A stretch of 35,713 nucleotides of DNA from positions 1 to 35,713 of the forward strand of contig JAJPIV010000020.1 in NCBI GenBank assembly GCA_021324595.1, written 5' to 3'. The first letter of the stretch is position 1; each line of letters starts with the position of its first letter. The DNA comes from Actinomycetota bacterium (lineage in GTDB: Bacteria > Actinomycetota > Actinomycetes > Streptosporangiales > Streptosporangiaceae). The position numbers were made by a program, and so were the translations under genes. Below the pieces are notes generated by a model. It had not been told where the DNA came from, searched no databases, and saw only the letters and a program-made list of their open reading frames with translations. Shown piece after piece: positions 25,575 to 34,417 of this stretch.

Positions 25575-26825
25575 CTACCGGCCGTCCCGCAGCCGGGCGG
25601 CCCGCGGGGCCCTGGGGGCGATCAGCGTGCCCGGCGCGACCGCGCCGGCCCCGAACCGCCGGGTGATCCTCTCGACCGCGGCCTCGGCCTCGCGCCAGGC
25701 GTCGCCCCGCTCGCCGAGGGCCAGCTGGGCGCCGGCGCTGGCGGCTGGCACCAGGCCGCTCGCGCGCACGCCCAACAGCCGGAGCGGCTCGCCGTCGCCC
25801 AGGCCGGAGGCCCCGTACAGTTCGCACGCGACCGCGTGGATCCGCCGCGCCACGTCGGTAGGCTCGGCCAGCGTACGTGACCTGGTGATCGTCCGGAAGT
25901 CCGCCCGCCGGAGCTTCACCGAGATGGTCCGGGCCGCGCAGCCCGAGGCCCGCAGGCTCCGGGCGGTCCGCCCGGCCAGGCGGAGCAGCTCCCGGCGGAT
26001 GGCCTCGGGATCGCCGATGTCGGCCGGGAACGTCTCCTCCGCGCCGATGCTCTTCTCGCGCGACTTCGGGTTCACCCTCCTGTCGTCCCGCCCCCAGGCC
26101 AGGGCGAGCAGGTGGCCGGCGACCGCACGGCCCAGCTCCCGCTCGATGGCCGCCGCGGGGGCGCGGGCCAGGTCGCCGATCGTGCGCAGGCCAAGGCGGC
26201 GCAGCGCCTGCCCGGTGCGCGGGCCGACGCCCCACAGCGCGGAGACCGGCAGCGGGTGCAGGAAGCCGAGCACCTCGCCGGCCGGGACGACGAGCAGGCC
26301 GTCGGGCTTGCACCAGGCCGAGGCGAGCTTGGCGACGAACATCGTGGGCGCGACTCCGACCGAGCAGGTGATGCCGAGCTGGCCGCGGACCTGCGCCCTG
26401 ATCCGCTCGCCGATCCGGGCGGGACCGCCCAGCAGCCGGGCCGCACCGGACACGTCGAGGAACGCCTCATCCAGCGAGAGCGGCTCCACCAGCGGGGTGA
26501 CCGACCTGAAGATCGCCATCACCTCGCGCGAGACCGCGGCGTAGGCCTCGTGCCTGGGCGGGATCACCAGCGCCCCAGGGCACAGGCGCAGGGCCCGGGC
26601 GAGCGGCATCGCCGAGCGCACGCCGAAACGGCGCGCGACATAGCTCGCCGAGAGAACCACCCCGCGGGCGCCGCCGTGCGCCACGATCACCGGCTGCCCG
26701 GCGAGCCCCTGCCGGTCCCGGATCTCCACGCTGGCGTAAAACGCGTCCATGTCAATGTGGAGGATCGGGCAGGCCGAGTCATCGGGCCCGGTGCCCGCCG
26801 CGCCGCCCGGTCCGCTGCCACTCAT
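25575..26825 (-). CDS. dinB: DNA polymerase IV (Y family)
   Basis: A 416-residue Y-family translesion polymerase. The palm motif ILHIDMDAFYASVE holds D25, and PLSLDEAFLDV holds D119 and E120, the catalytic metal ligands. Y30 is at the steric-gate position that excludes ribonucleotides. The helix-hairpin-helix region (LPVSALWGVGPRTGQALRRLGLRTIGDLA) and little-finger domain follow. QLALGE (367-372) resembles a beta-clamp binding motif. It is therefore probably active rather than a clamp-less paralogue. It lies 42 bp after nusB, so it may be transcribed with it, although no functional link is known. No LexA-box-like site was found in the short gap upstream. Confidence 0.95.
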   Translation of the reverse strand: MSGSGPGGAAGTGPDDSACPILHIDMDAFYASVEIRDRQGLAGQPVIVAHGGARGVVLSASYVARRFGVRSAMPLARALRLCPGALVIPPRHEAYAAVSREVMAIFRSVTPLVEPLSLDEAFLDVSGAARLLGGPARIGERIRAQVRGQLGITCSVGVAPTMFVAKLASAWCKPDGLLVVPAGEVLGFLHPLPVSALWGVGPRTGQALRRLGLRTIGDLARAPAAAIERELGRAVAGHLLALAWGRDDRRVNPKSREKSIGAEETFPADIGDPEAIRRELLRLAGRTARSLRASGCAARTISVKLRRADFRTITRSRTLAEPTDVARRIHAVACELYGASGLGDGEPLRLLGVRASGLVPAASAGAQLALGERGDAWREAEAAVERITRRFGAGAVAPGTLIAPRAPRAARLRDGR

Positions 26826-26867
26826 CGCGCCGCCCCGATCCGCCTGCGCTGGACACTGTAACGCCGC

Positions 26868-27305
26868 TCAGTGACGCTCCGGCTCTGGCCCGTCCGCGCC
26901 GGCCAGCTCCGGCTTGAGCTCCAGCAGGCGGGCGAGCAGGCCGTTCACGAACCCCGGCGAGGCATCGGTGGACAGGTCCCTGGCCAGCACCACCGCCTCG
27001 CTGATCGCGACGGCCTCCGGCACCTCGCCGCCCCACAGCAGCTCGTACGCGCCGATCCGCAGGATGTTCCGGTCCACCGCCGGCATCCGGTCCAGCGCCC
27101 AGCCCCGGGAGTTCTCCGCGAGCAGCCGGTCGATCCGCGCCCGGTGCGCCTGGACCCCGCGGACCAGCTCAGCTGCGTACCCGGTCACCGGGGGGTGGGC
27201 CTGCTCCATGCGCTCGGCCAGGATGCGAAGCGGCGGCTCGCGCCTGATCTCCGCCTCATACAAGATGTCCAGGGCGCGCTTGCGCGCCTTGCTACGGGCG
27301 GCCAC
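26868..27305 (-). CDS. nusB: Transcription antitermination factor NusB
   Basis: A 145-residue NusB, an all-helical RNA-binding protein that works with NusE (S10) in rRNA antitermination. It starts with the basic motif ARSKARKRALDILYEAE. The C-terminal half AVDRNILRIGAYELLWGGEVPEAVAISEAVVLARDLSTDASPGFVNGLLARL matches the family closely. Start is GTG at 27305, 27 bp after efp, so the pair is co-transcribed as is usual. In Streptomyces bldD follows nusB; here dinB does instead. The last 15 residues are a short acidic tail. Confidence 0.95.
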   Translation of the reverse strand: MAARSKARKRALDILYEAEIRREPPLRILAERMEQAHPPVTGYAAELVRGVQAHRARIDRLLAENSRGWALDRMPAVDRNILRIGAYELLWGGEVPEAVAISEAVVLARDLSTDASPGFVNGLLARLLELKPELAGADGPEPERH

Positions 27306-27332
27306 GACCGCTCCGGGGCAGTGCCGGCACCC

Positions 27333-27890
27333 TCACGCCCGGCCGAGGTACTCGCCGGTGCGCGTGTCGACGCGGATCCGCTCCCCGGTGGTGATGAACA
27401 GCGGCACCTGGATCTGGGCGCCCGTCTCCAGCGTGGCGGGCTTGGTGCCGCCGGTGGAGCGATCGCCCTGCAGGCCCGGATCGGTGTGCTGGACGGTCAG
27501 TTCGACCGCCGCCGGGAGCTCGACGTAGAGCGGCACGCCGTCGTTGAACGCGATCGTCACCGCCTGCCCCTCCAGCAGGTAGCCGGCCGCGCTCCCGACC
27601 GTGGCCGCGGGGATCCTGGGCTGGTCATAGTCCTGGACGTCCATGAAGACGAACTCGTCGCCCTCGCGGTAGAGGTACTGCATCTCCCGCTTGTCAACGT
27701 TCGCGACGTCGACCTTGACCCCGGCGTTGAACGTGCGGTCGACGACCTTGCCGGTCAGCACGTTCTTCAGCTTGGTGCGCACGAATGCCCCGCCCTTGCC
27801 GGGCTTGACATGCTGGAACTCCACGACGTTCCAGAGCTGGCCGTCGATGCTGAGGGTCATGCCGTTCTTGAGATCGTTCGTGGTGGCCAC
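27333..27890 (-). CDS. efp: Translation elongation factor P
   Basis: A 185-residue EF-P, which binds between P and E sites and rescues ribosomes stalled on polyproline stretches. It has three beta-barrel domains: KOW-like domain I with the loop KPGKGGAF (tip lysine K32), domain II with [17 protein letters not shown], and domain III ending [17 protein letters not shown]. The GTG start at 27890 has GGAG ten bases upstream; the open frame runs further up but without similarity. It is relevant here, as FtsZ, FtsI, the DUF58 and other products encoded nearby have Pro-rich stretches. It lies 100 bp after pepQ and 27 bp before nusB. No modification enzyme gene (such as epmA) is visible. Confidence 0.96.
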   Translation of the reverse strand: MATTNDLKNGMTLSIDGQLWNVVEFQHVKPGKGGAFVRTKLKNVLTGKVVDRTFNAGVKVDVANVDKREMQYLYREGDEFVFMDVQDYDQPRIPAATVGSAAGYLLEGQAVTIAFNDGVPLYVELPAAVELTVQHTDPGLQGDRSTGGTKPATLETGAQIQVPLFITTGERIRVDTRTGEYLGRA

Positions 27891-27959
27891 GTGTGTTGCA
27901 CTCCTGCATGGGTATCGGTGCCGCAGCGCCCGCGGTCCCCGGCTCGCCGCGCGGGGTCC

Positions 27960-27989
27960 GTGCGGGCGAGGGCCGTGCGGGCGAGGGCC
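27960..27989. repeat. 15-bp perfect tandem repeat after pepQ
   Basis: GTGCGGGCGAGGGCC occurs twice without gap (27960-27974 and 27975-27989), immediately beyond the pepQ stop codon (27991-27993, minus strand). It is one of several short tandem repeats at gene ends in this window. Confidence 0.9.
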
Positions 27990-27990
27990 A

Positions 27991-29088
27991 TCAGAGGACG
28001 AGCAGTTCCCTGGTGATCGTGGTGAGCGGCTGAGCTGGCCCCGCCGCCCCGGCGCCCGCGCGGACCACGAGCGTGTCCTCGATCCGGACGCCACCGAGGC
28101 CGGGCAGGTAGACGCCCGGTTCGATGGTGATGGGAACCCGTTCCCTCAGTGTACCCGTGCGGCCGTAGCCGATCGTCGGCGCCTCGTGGACCTGCAGCCC
28201 GACGCCATGCCCGAGCCCGTGCGAGAAGTTCTCGCCGTACCCGGCCGCCGCGATCCTGTCCCTGGCGGCCGCGTCGACGTCCCCGACGTCCGCTCCGGGC
28301 CGGGCCGCGGCGATCCCGGCCGCCTGGGCCTCCCGGGTGACCTCGTGGATCTCCCGCTGCCACCCGGCCGGCTCGCCGACCGCGACCGTCCTGGTCATGT
28401 CGGCGTGGTAGCCGCCGAACCTCGCGCCGCAGTCGATGGTCACCAGGTCGCCCGGCTCGAATGCCCGGGTGCCGGGGACGTGGTGCGGGATGGCGCCGTT
28501 CGGCCCGGACGCGACGATGCTGTCGAAGGCGGGCGCCTCTGCGCCCAGGTCGATCATGGCTCGTTCCAGCGCGATCGCGCATTCGCGCTCGGTCACGCCC
28601 GGCCGGATGCTGCCGAGCACCGCCAGGAACGCCTCCCCGGTGATCGCGCACGCCTTCGCCAGCAGCTCGAGCTCGGCCTCGTCCTTGACCATCCGCAGGT
28701 CCTCGACCACCCGGCCCAGCGGGACCAGCCGGAGCGCGCCATCGCCCAGCCCGGCCAGCGCCTGGTGGCGCTCGACCGTCACCTCCTGGGCCTCGAACGC
28801 CAGGGCCGGCATCCGGCGGCGCAGGGCCTCCCGGGCGAGCGCGAGCTCGGCCTCCCGCTCGACCAGCAGCGGCAGGTCGGGGCAGTCGCGCGCCGCCGTG
28901 CCCGCATACCGCGAGTCGGTGGCCAGCAGCGGCTCGCCGTCGGACGGCAGCAGCAGCGCCGCGTTCGAGCTGGCCAGCCCCGTGAGGTAGCGGACGTTCA
29001 CCCCGGCCGTGATCAGCGCCGCGTCCGCGCCGAGCGCGGCCACGCGCCGCCGGGCCAGCTCCCGCCTCGACTGGTGGATCTCCGGCAT
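27991..29088 (-). CDS. pepQ: Xaa-Pro peptidase (M24 family)
   Basis: A 365-residue M24 metallopeptidase of the PepQ/aminopeptidase P group, cleaving Xaa-Pro bonds. A creatinase-like N-terminal domain (1-130) precedes the pita-bread domain. All five metal ligands are visible: D219 (VTIDCG), D230 (GGYHADMT), H294 (GLGHGVGL), E323 (TIEPGVY) and E337 (VRIEDT). The ATG at 29088 lacks a ribosome binding site but has TACAGT ending six bases upstream, so it is probably leaderless. It begins a pepQ-efp-nusB run, a standard actinobacterial order in which prolyl peptidase sits beside EF-P. Linkage to aro genes upstream is also standard. Confidence 0.94.
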   Translation of the reverse strand: MPEIHQSRRELARRRVAALGADAALITAGVNVRYLTGLASSNAALLLPSDGEPLLATDSRYAGTAARDCPDLPLLVEREAELALAREALRRRMPALAFEAQEVTVERHQALAGLGDGALRLVPLGRVVEDLRMVKDEAELELLAKACAITGEAFLAVLGSIRPGVTERECAIALERAMIDLGAEAPAFDSIVASGPNGAIPHHVPGTRAFEPGDLVTIDCGARFGGYHADMTRTVAVGEPAGWQREIHEVTREAQAAGIAAARPGADVGDVDAAARDRIAAAGYGENFSHGLGHGVGLQVHEAPTIGYGRTGTLRERVPITIEPGVYLPGLGGVRIEDTLVVRAGAGAAGPAQPLTTITRELLVL

Positions 29089-29094
29089 GACAGA

Positions 29095-29100
29095 ACTGTA
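29095..29100 (-). promoter_or_regulatory. -10 element for leaderless pepQ transcript
   Basis: TACAGT on the minus strand ends six bases before the pepQ ATG, so transcription should start at or next to the A of the start codon. No ribosome binding site is present in between. No clear -35 is visible, which is common in actinobacteria. Confidence 0.55.
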
Positions 29101-29177
29101 CGGCTCACTTGCCGCCGCGCGGGCCGCCGCCAGTGATCACCGCAGCGGCCAGGGCACGCGAGGCCGCCCCGCACGCC

Positions 29178-30218
29178 TCAGGAGGCCAGCTCCCTGACCT
29201 GCTCGACCAGCCGGACGCGCTGCTCGTGGGTCGGGGCGAGCGGCTGCACGTTCAGCGTGGTCACCCCGGCCTCCCGCAGGGCGGCGATCCGCTCGGCGAC
29301 GTGCGACCTCGGGCCGATCAGGGAGATGCCCTCCAGGAGCGAGCGGGGCACGAGGGCGGCCGCCTCGTCCTTGCGCCCGGACAGGTAGGCGTCCTGGATC
29401 GCACGGGCCTCGTCCGGGTAGCCGTAGTCGGCGGCGAGCTTGGCGTAGAAGTTCTGCCCCCGTGCGCCCATCCCGCCGATGTACAGCGCCAGCGCCGGCC
29501 GGCCGAGGTCGACCAGGTCCGCCACGTCGTCGCCGATCGCCAGGCTCGCCTGCGCGATCACGTCCAGGGGCGGCAGCGACGGGTCGCGCCGCGCCGTGCC
29601 CTCCGCGAGCGCGTCCCCCCAGACCGCCGCCGCCTTCTCCGGGAAGTAGAAGATCGGCTGCCAGCCCTCGGCCAGCTCGGCGGCCAGCGCCGTGTTCCTG
29701 CGGCCGACGGCGGCCAGGAAGATCGGTATCCGCTCCCGGACCGGGTGGTTGATGAGCTTCAGGGCCTTGCCGAGCCCGGTGCCCTGCCCCGGCGGGAGCG
29801 GGATCTGGTAATGCCGGCCCTGGTAGGTCAGGCGCTCCCGGCGCCACACGGCCCGGCAGATCTCGATGGTCTCCCTGGTCCGGCCGATCGGGTGGTCGTA
29901 GGGCACGCCATGCCATCCCTCGATCACCTGAGGGCCGGAGACCCCGATTCCCAGGTTGAACCGGCCGTCCGAGACGTAGTCGAGCCCGGCCGCGGTCATG
30001 GCCACCAGGGTCGGGGTCCTGCTGTACAGCTGCAGGATCCCCGAGGCGATCTGGAGCCGCCCGGTCCTGGCCGCCAGGTAGCCGAGCTGGCTGACCGCGT
30101 CATAGCTGTAGGCCTCGGGCACGAACACGATGTCCAGCCCCGCCTTCTCGAAGTCGGCGAGCTCGGCCACGGTCTCGGCGAAGCCGCCCGCGTAGTTCAG
30201 TGACATTCCGATGCGCAC
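29178..30218 (-). CDS. Luciferase-like (LLM) F420-type oxidoreductase
   Basis: A 346-residue TIM-barrel protein of the bacterial luciferase-like family, in actinobacteria typically coenzyme F420-dependent. It begins VRIGMSLNYAGGF and has the family elements FVPEAYSYDAVSQLGYLAARTGRLQIASGI, DYVSDGRFNLGIGVSGPQVIEGWHGV and GGMGARGQNFYAKLAADYGY. The GTG at 30218 has GGAG five bases upstream; the frame stays open for 100 more codons but the composition there is repeat-like. It lies 115 bp after aroQ and 89 bp before pepQ, on the same strand. It has no known link with either pathway. The substrate cannot be read from sequence; F420 rather than FMN use is inference from the family. Confidence 0.88.
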   Translation of the reverse strand: MRIGMSLNYAGGFAETVAELADFEKAGLDIVFVPEAYSYDAVSQLGYLAARTGRLQIASGILQLYSRTPTLVAMTAAGLDYVSDGRFNLGIGVSGPQVIEGWHGVPYDHPIGRTRETIEICRAVWRRERLTYQGRHYQIPLPPGQGTGLGKALKLINHPVRERIPIFLAAVGRRNTALAAELAEGWQPIFYFPEKAAAVWGDALAEGTARRDPSLPPLDVIAQASLAIGDDVADLVDLGRPALALYIGGMGARGQNFYAKLAADYGYPDEARAIQDAYLSGRKDEAAALVPRSLLEGISLIGPRSHVAERIAALREAGVTTLNVQPLAPTHEQRVRLVEQVRELAS

Positions 30219-30277
30219 GGGCACTCCAGGCTGGCGGGGACGCGGCGGACGAGGGCATCGTAACGGGCGGCCGGGGC

Positions 30278-30345
30278 GGTCAGCCCCGCGCCCGCCGGCC
30301 TGCCGGTCAGCCCCGCGCCCGCCAGCCTGCTGCTCAGCCCCGCGC
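30278..30345. repeat. 27-bp tandem repeat overlapping the aroQ stop codon
   Basis: Two copies of a 27-bp unit (30278-30304 and 30305-30331, two mismatches) are followed by about 14 bases of a third (30332-30345) that contains the aroQ stop. On the minus strand each unit contains GCGCGGGGCTGA, so the end of aroQ including its TGA has been copied in tandem downstream. Confidence 0.85.
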
Positions 30346-30777
30346 GGCGAGCAGGCCGGCGATCGCGCGGAGCGCGAGCTGGTAGGAGGCCACGCCGAAG
30401 CCCGCGATGGTCCCGTCCGCCACGCCGGCGACCACGGAGGCGTGCCGGAACTCCTCGCGCGCGGCCGGGTTGGACAGGTGCACCTCGACGAGCGGCGCGG
30501 TCCGCATCGCCAGGGCATCGCGCAGTGCGTACGAGTAATGGGTGAACGCCGCCGGGTTCAGCACGACCGGCAACCGCCTGCCCGCCGCCTCATGAACCCA
30601 GGCGACCAGTTCGCCCTCGTCGTCGGTCTGCCGGAAGTCGGTCGAAAGCCCGAGCTCGGCCGCGGTCGCCGCGCACGCGCTCGCCACGTCCTGCAAGGTC
30701 GCCGTCCCGTACACGTCCGGCTCGCGCGACCCGAGCATGGACAGGTTCGGCCCGTTAAGCACGAGCACGGTCGGCAT
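30334..30777 (-). CDS. aroQ: 3-dehydroquinate dehydratase, type II
   Basis: A 147-residue type II dehydroquinase, third step of the shikimate pathway. The N-terminal motif [19 protein letters not shown] includes catalytic Y23. The lid loop has RQTDDEGELVAWVHEA, the form usual in actinomycetes. NPAAFTHYSYALRDAL holds H80, and VEVHLSNPAAREEFRH holds the catalytic base-partner H100. The ATG at 30777 is preceded by GGGAGGTGA and lies inside the last codons of aroB (23-bp overlap), so translation is coupled. The end of the gene overlaps a 27-bp tandem repeat. It closes the aroC-aroK-aroB-aroQ run. Confidence 0.96.
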   Translation of the reverse strand: MPTVLVLNGPNLSMLGSREPDVYGTATLQDVASACAATAAELGLSTDFRQTDDEGELVAWVHEAAGRRLPVVLNPAAFTHYSYALRDALAMRTAPLVEVHLSNPAAREEFRHASVVAGVADGTIAGFGVASYQLALRAIAGLLAARG

Positions 30778-31852
30778 CGGTCACCTCCCGGTAGGCCCGT
30801 TCGAGCAGGTCCTCCGGCGGGTCGGCGAGGATGCCCGGCCGGGCCAGGCCATCAAGCACCACCATCCGCAGCCGCCGGCCCCTGGTCTTCTTGTCCACGC
30901 CCATCGCCTCGCGGAGCCTCGGCCACGCCGCGGCGCCCCGGTAGGCGGCCGGCAGGCCGATGGCGGTGAGGATCTCACGGTGGCGCCCGGCGGTGGCCGC
31001 GTCGAGCCGCCCCGCCAGCCGGCCCACCGCCGCCGCGAACACCATGCCGACGGCGACCGCCTCGCCGTGCGGGACCGCGTACTCCTCGGCCGCCTCGATC
31101 GCGTGCCCGAGCGTGTGGCCGTAGTTGAGCATCTCCCGCGGGCCCGCCTCGCGCAGGTCGGCGGCGACCACGGCGGCCTTGACCCGGATCGCCCGCTCGA
31201 CCAGCTCCCGCTCGTGCCGACCCCCCGGCCGCGCGGCGCCGGCCGGATCGTCCTCGATCAGGGCGAGGATCGCCGGGTCGGCGATGAACCCGGCCTTGAC
31301 CACCTCGGCCAGCCCGCTGACGTACTCCCGGCGCGGCAGCGTGGCCAGGGCGTCCAGGTCGGCGATGACGCCGGCCGGCGGGTGGAACGCGCCGACGAGG
31401 TTCTTGCCCGCCGCGAGGTTGATGGCGGTCTTGCCGCCGATGGCGGCGTCGACGACCGCGAGCAGCGTCGTCGGCGCGAGCACGACCGGCACGCCGCGCA
31501 GCCAGGTCGCCGCCACGAACCCGGCCAGATCGGTGACGGCGCCGCCGCCGAGGCCGACGATCAGGTCGGACCGGCCGACCCGCAGGGCCGCCAGCGCCGA
31601 CCACAGCCGGCTCGCCACGGTGATCTCCTTGGCCCGCTCGCCGGCGGGCACGGCGACGGCGTGCACCGCGTGCCCGGCGGCGGCGAGGGCCGCGCGGGCG
31701 GGGGTGACGAGCCGGTCCAGGCCCTCGGCGTGGATGATCACGACGGTCCGCGGCGCCCGGCCGGCCAGGTCTGGCAGGGCTCCGGCGAGGCCGTGGCCCA
31801 CGAGGACCTCATAGGGGCGCTCGCCGCCGACGGCGATCCGGGTGACGCTCAT
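30755..31852 (-). CDS. aroB: 3-dehydroquinate synthase
   Basis: A 365-residue AroB, the NAD- and metal-dependent cyclisation of DAHP to 3-dehydroquinate. The NAD-binding [21 protein letters not shown] and the substrate loop [33 protein letters not shown] are present. [30 protein letters not shown] contributes metal-ligand histidines. The ATG at 31852 overlaps the aroK stop as ATGA, and its 3' end overlaps aroQ by 23 bp. With aroC, aroK and aroQ it covers four of the seven shikimate steps; aroA, aroE and DAHP synthase are not in this window. Confidence 0.97.
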   Translation of the reverse strand: MSVTRIAVGGERPYEVLVGHGLAGALPDLAGRAPRTVVIIHAEGLDRLVTPARAALAAAGHAVHAVAVPAGERAKEITVASRLWSALAALRVGRSDLIVGLGGGAVTDLAGFVAATWLRGVPVVLAPTTLLAVVDAAIGGKTAINLAAGKNLVGAFHPPAGVIADLDALATLPRREYVSGLAEVVKAGFIADPAILALIEDDPAGAARPGGRHERELVERAIRVKAAVVAADLREAGPREMLNYGHTLGHAIEAAEEYAVPHGEAVAVGMVFAAAVGRLAGRLDAATAGRHREILTAIGLPAAYRGAAAWPRLREAMGVDKKTRGRRLRMVVLDGLARPGILADPPEDLLERAYREVTDADRARA

Positions 31853-32376
31853 CGCCCGCCCGCGCCGCCGGCAAGGCCCGCCAGCCGGCCGGCGATCTCG
31901 GCGGCAACCTCCTGCGGCGCGCGGCCGTCGGTGGGCACCGTGATCCTGGCCAGCCGCCGGTAGACCGGCAGCCGCTGGTCGAGCAGCGCCTTCAAGGTCG
32001 CCCTCGGGTTCCGTAGGAGCAGCGGCCGCGCCTGGCTCAGGCCGACCCGCGCCGCCGCCTCCGCGAACCCGGTCTCCAGGTACACCACCGGCAGCCCGGC
32101 GAGCAGCTCCTGGGTGCGCGGATCGAGCACGGCGCCCCCGCCGACCGCGACCACCCCGTCACTGCCGGCCAGGGCGCGGGCGACGGCGGCGCGTTCCAGC
32201 GCGCGGAACGCGGGCTCGCCGTCCTCGATGAAGATGTCGCTGACCGGCTTGCCCGCGTCCGCCTCGACCTGCGCGTCGGTGTCGGTGAAGGCGACGGCCA
32301 GGCGCTGCGCGAGCAGCGCGCCCACCGTGGACTTGCCCGCGCCCGGCGGGCCAATCAGGACCGCGACCGGGCTCAC
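31849..32376 (-). CDS. aroK: Shikimate kinase
   Basis: A 175-residue AroK that phosphorylates shikimate with ATP. The P-loop is GPPGAGKST (9-17). [32 protein letters not shown] carries the Mg and shikimate-binding residues, [11 protein letters not shown] is the Walker B/shikimate motif, and the LID arginine lies in [10 protein letters not shown]. The GTG at 32376 overlaps the aroC stop by 4 bp and its stop overlaps aroB by 4 bp. Length is normal and all motifs are intact. Confidence 0.97.
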   Translation of the reverse strand: MSPVAVLIGPPGAGKSTVGALLAQRLAVAFTDTDAQVEADAGKPVSDIFIEDGEPAFRALERAAVARALAGSDGVVAVGGGAVLDPRTQELLAGLPVVYLETGFAEAAARVGLSQARPLLLRNPRATLKALLDQRLPVYRRLARITVPTDGRAPQEVAAEIAGRLAGLAGGAGGR

Positions 32377-33551
32377 CGGATCACCAGGGCCTGCAGGTAG
32401 CCGGCCAGGTTCCTGCGCACCTCGGGCACGCTGTCGCCGCCGAACTTCTCCAGCGCCGCGTCGGCCAGCACCAGCGCGGCCATCGCCTCGGCGACCACGC
32501 CCGCGGCGGGGACCGCGGTCACGTCGCTGCGCTGGTGGATGGCCCGCGCCGGCTCCCCGGTCCGCACGTCCACGGTGCGCAGGGCGCGCGGCACCGTGGA
32601 GATCGGCTTCATCGCCGCGCGGACCAGGACTGGCTCCCCGGTGCTCATCCCCCCCTCGATGCCCCCCGCCCGGTTGGTACGGCGCCGCAGGCCACCTGGT
32701 CCCGGTTCGATCTCGTCATGCGCCTGCGACCCGCGCCGGCCTGCGGCGGCGAATCCCTCGCCCACCTCCACGCCCTTGATCGCGTGGATGCTCATCAGCG
32801 CCCCAGCCAGGCGCGCGTCCAGCCGCCGGTCGGCGTGGACGTGGCTGCCGATGCCGGGCGGCAGCCCGTGCGCGATCACCTCGATCACCCCGCCGAGCGT
32901 ATCGCCGTCCTTGCGCGCCGCGTCGATCTCCGCGACCATCGCCGCGCTCGCGGCCGGGTCGAAGCAGCGGACCGGGTCCGCGTCGATCGCGGCAAGGTCC
33001 TCCGGCCCGGGCAGCGTGCCCGCCGGCGCCCGGACCGTCCCGATCGCCACGACGTGGCTCAGGATCCGCACCCCCAGCGCCTGGGCGAGGAACCTCCTGG
33101 CCAGCTCGCCGATCGCGACCCGCGCCGCCGTCTCCCGGGCGCTGGCCCGCTCAAGGACCGGCCGGGCGTCCGCGTGCCCGTACTTCTGCATGCCGGCCAG
33201 GTCGGCGTGGCCGGGACGGGGGCGGGTGAGCGGCTCACCGCGGGCCAGGCCGGCCAGGTCCTCCGGAGTGACCGGATCGGGCGACATGACCCGCTCCCAC
33301 TTCGGCCACTCGGCGTTGCCGACCCGGATCGCGACCGGGCCGCCGAGCGTTCGCCCGTGCCGGACCCCCCCGGTGATCTCGGCCTCGTCCTGCTCGAACG
33401 CCATCCGGGCGCCGCGGCCGTGCCCTGCCCTGCGGCGGGCCAGCGCCGCGGCCACGTCCGCCGTGGTGACCTCGATCCCGGCGGGCAGCCCTTCGCAGAT
33501 CGCCACCAGCGCACGGCCGTGCGACTCCCCGGCGGTCAGCCAGCGCAGCAT
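32373..33551 (-). CDS. aroC: Chorismate synthase
   Basis: A 392-residue chorismate synthase, the last common step to aromatic amino acids, which needs reduced FMN. The three family signatures are visible: GESHG near the N-terminus (8-12), the [22 protein letters not shown] region, and [14 protein letters not shown] with [18 protein letters not shown]. The protein closes with [27 protein letters not shown]. The ATG at 33551 lies 34 bp after the SseB-like gene, which is therefore likely its upstream operon partner. aroE and mltG, which precede aroC in many actinobacteria, are missing here. Confidence 0.97.
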   Translation of the reverse strand: MLRWLTAGESHGRALVAICEGLPAGIEVTTADVAAALARRRAGHGRGARMAFEQDEAEITGGVRHGRTLGGPVAIRVGNAEWPKWERVMSPDPVTPEDLAGLARGEPLTRPRPGHADLAGMQKYGHADARPVLERASARETAARVAIGELARRFLAQALGVRILSHVVAIGTVRAPAGTLPGPEDLAAIDADPVRCFDPAASAAMVAEIDAARKDGDTLGGVIEVIAHGLPPGIGSHVHADRRLDARLAGALMSIHAIKGVEVGEGFAAAGRRGSQAHDEIEPGPGGLRRRTNRAGGIEGGMSTGEPVLVRAAMKPISTVPRALRTVDVRTGEPARAIHQRSDVTAVPAAGVVAEAMAALVLADAALEKFGGDSVPEVRRNLAGYLQALVIR

Positions 33552-33585
33552 GTGCCGATCCTGCCACGGACGGGCGCGTTCCCGG

Positions 33586-34332
33586 TCACGCGCCCGGGGC
33601 CACCACGACCGCGACGCCGCGCCGGATCCGGCCGCCGAGCCCGGTCATGACCGCGTTGCCGATGCCCGCGGCGGCGCCGTCCAGCCGGCGGCCGTCGCTT
33701 CCCGGCACGGGGGACACGGCGATCACCAGGTCGCCTCCGCCGGGCTCCGGCCAGAGCTCGAACGACCCGATCTCCGGGCGGCCCGCCACGGCGCGCGCGA
33801 CGACTTCCCGCACGTCGGGATCGGACCACAGCGGGGGCGGAGCCTCGCCCCTGGCCAGCGCGGCCAGCCTGGCGCCCTCGACCGCGAGCGGGACCGGCCC
33901 TGCCACGTCGATGACAACCGCGCAGGACCGCGCCACCGCGTCCTGCCAGACCTGGCGCGCGGCCACCGGCAGCGGGCGCGCGCTCTCCTGCCAGCGGCGC
34001 AGCGGGTCCAGGCCGGTGAACGCCGGCAGCGCCGGCCGGCCGTCGCGGCCGATCAGCGTGGCGAAGGCCACGTCGGTGGCCCTCTCGCCGCGCCGGGCCG
34101 GCCGCAGCGACCCTGGATCGCCGGCTCTGGCCGGATCCGGCGAGGCCGGCCCGGCGGCCGTGGCCGTCACGGGCACCACGGGGACGAGCAGCCGGGCCGC
34201 GCTCAGGGCCGCCAGCGCGTCAGCCTCGGGCCTCCGGCCGGCGGCGTAGGCGGCGAGCGCGGCGGTCACCGCGGGGTCCGCGGAGCCGTCGTCGGAACCT
34301 CGCGGCGGGCCAGCGCCGTTGATCACAGGCAC
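33586..34332 (-). CDS. SseB N-terminal domain-like protein
   Basis: A 248-residue protein that I assign to the SseB-like family. The segment [26 protein letters not shown] and LLVPVVPV, then [30 protein letters not shown], follows the layout of the SseB N-terminal domain. The C-terminal part is less familiar. The function of these proteins in actinobacteria is unknown. I chose GTG at 34332 because a TACAGT -10 ends six bases upstream and no ribosome binding site exists, implying a leaderless message; a second GTG lies two codons on, and an open frame extends 40 codons upstream through a tandem repeat. It is 34 bp before aroC and probably heads that operon. Confidence 0.72.
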   Translation of the reverse strand: MPVINGAGPPRGSDDGSADPAVTAALAAYAAGRRPEADALAALSAARLLVPVVPVTATAAGPASPDPARAGDPGSLRPARRGERATDVAFATLIGRDGRPALPAFTGLDPLRRWQESARPLPVAARQVWQDAVARSCAVVIDVAGPVPLAVEGARLAALARGEAPPPLWSDPDVREVVARAVAGRPEIGSFELWPEPGGGDLVIAVSPVPGSDGRRLDGAAAGIGNAVMTGLGGRIRRGVAVVVAPGA

Positions 34333-34338
34333 GGGGCA

Positions 34339-34344
34339 ACTGTA
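34339..34344 (-). promoter_or_regulatory. -10 element for leaderless SseB-like/aro transcript
   Basis: TACAGT on the minus strand ends six bases before the GTG at 34332, the same geometry as at pepQ. It would make the SseB-like gene leaderless and drive the aro operon. The hexamer lies across the edge of a 20-bp tandem repeat whose second copy has a related but weaker TACAGG. Confidence 0.5.
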
Positions 34345-34380
34345 GTTGAGCGCCAGCGCCTGTAGCTGAGCGCCAGCGCC
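34341..34380. repeat. 20-bp tandem duplication upstream of the SseB-like gene
   Basis: TGTAGTTGAGCGCCAGCGCC (34341-34360) is followed directly by a copy with one mismatch (34361-34380). The duplication covers the probable promoter region of the minus-strand operon, so promoter elements may have been duplicated. Confidence 0.9.
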
Positions 34381-34417
34381 CGGGCGCCATCCGGGCACTT
34401 GTGGCAGGAGGGCCGTG

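Noticed and set aside
29109-30203. Plus-strand open frame of 364 codons opposite the luciferase-like gene
   Set aside because: Antisense to a protein with clear family motifs; composition typical of a shadow frame.
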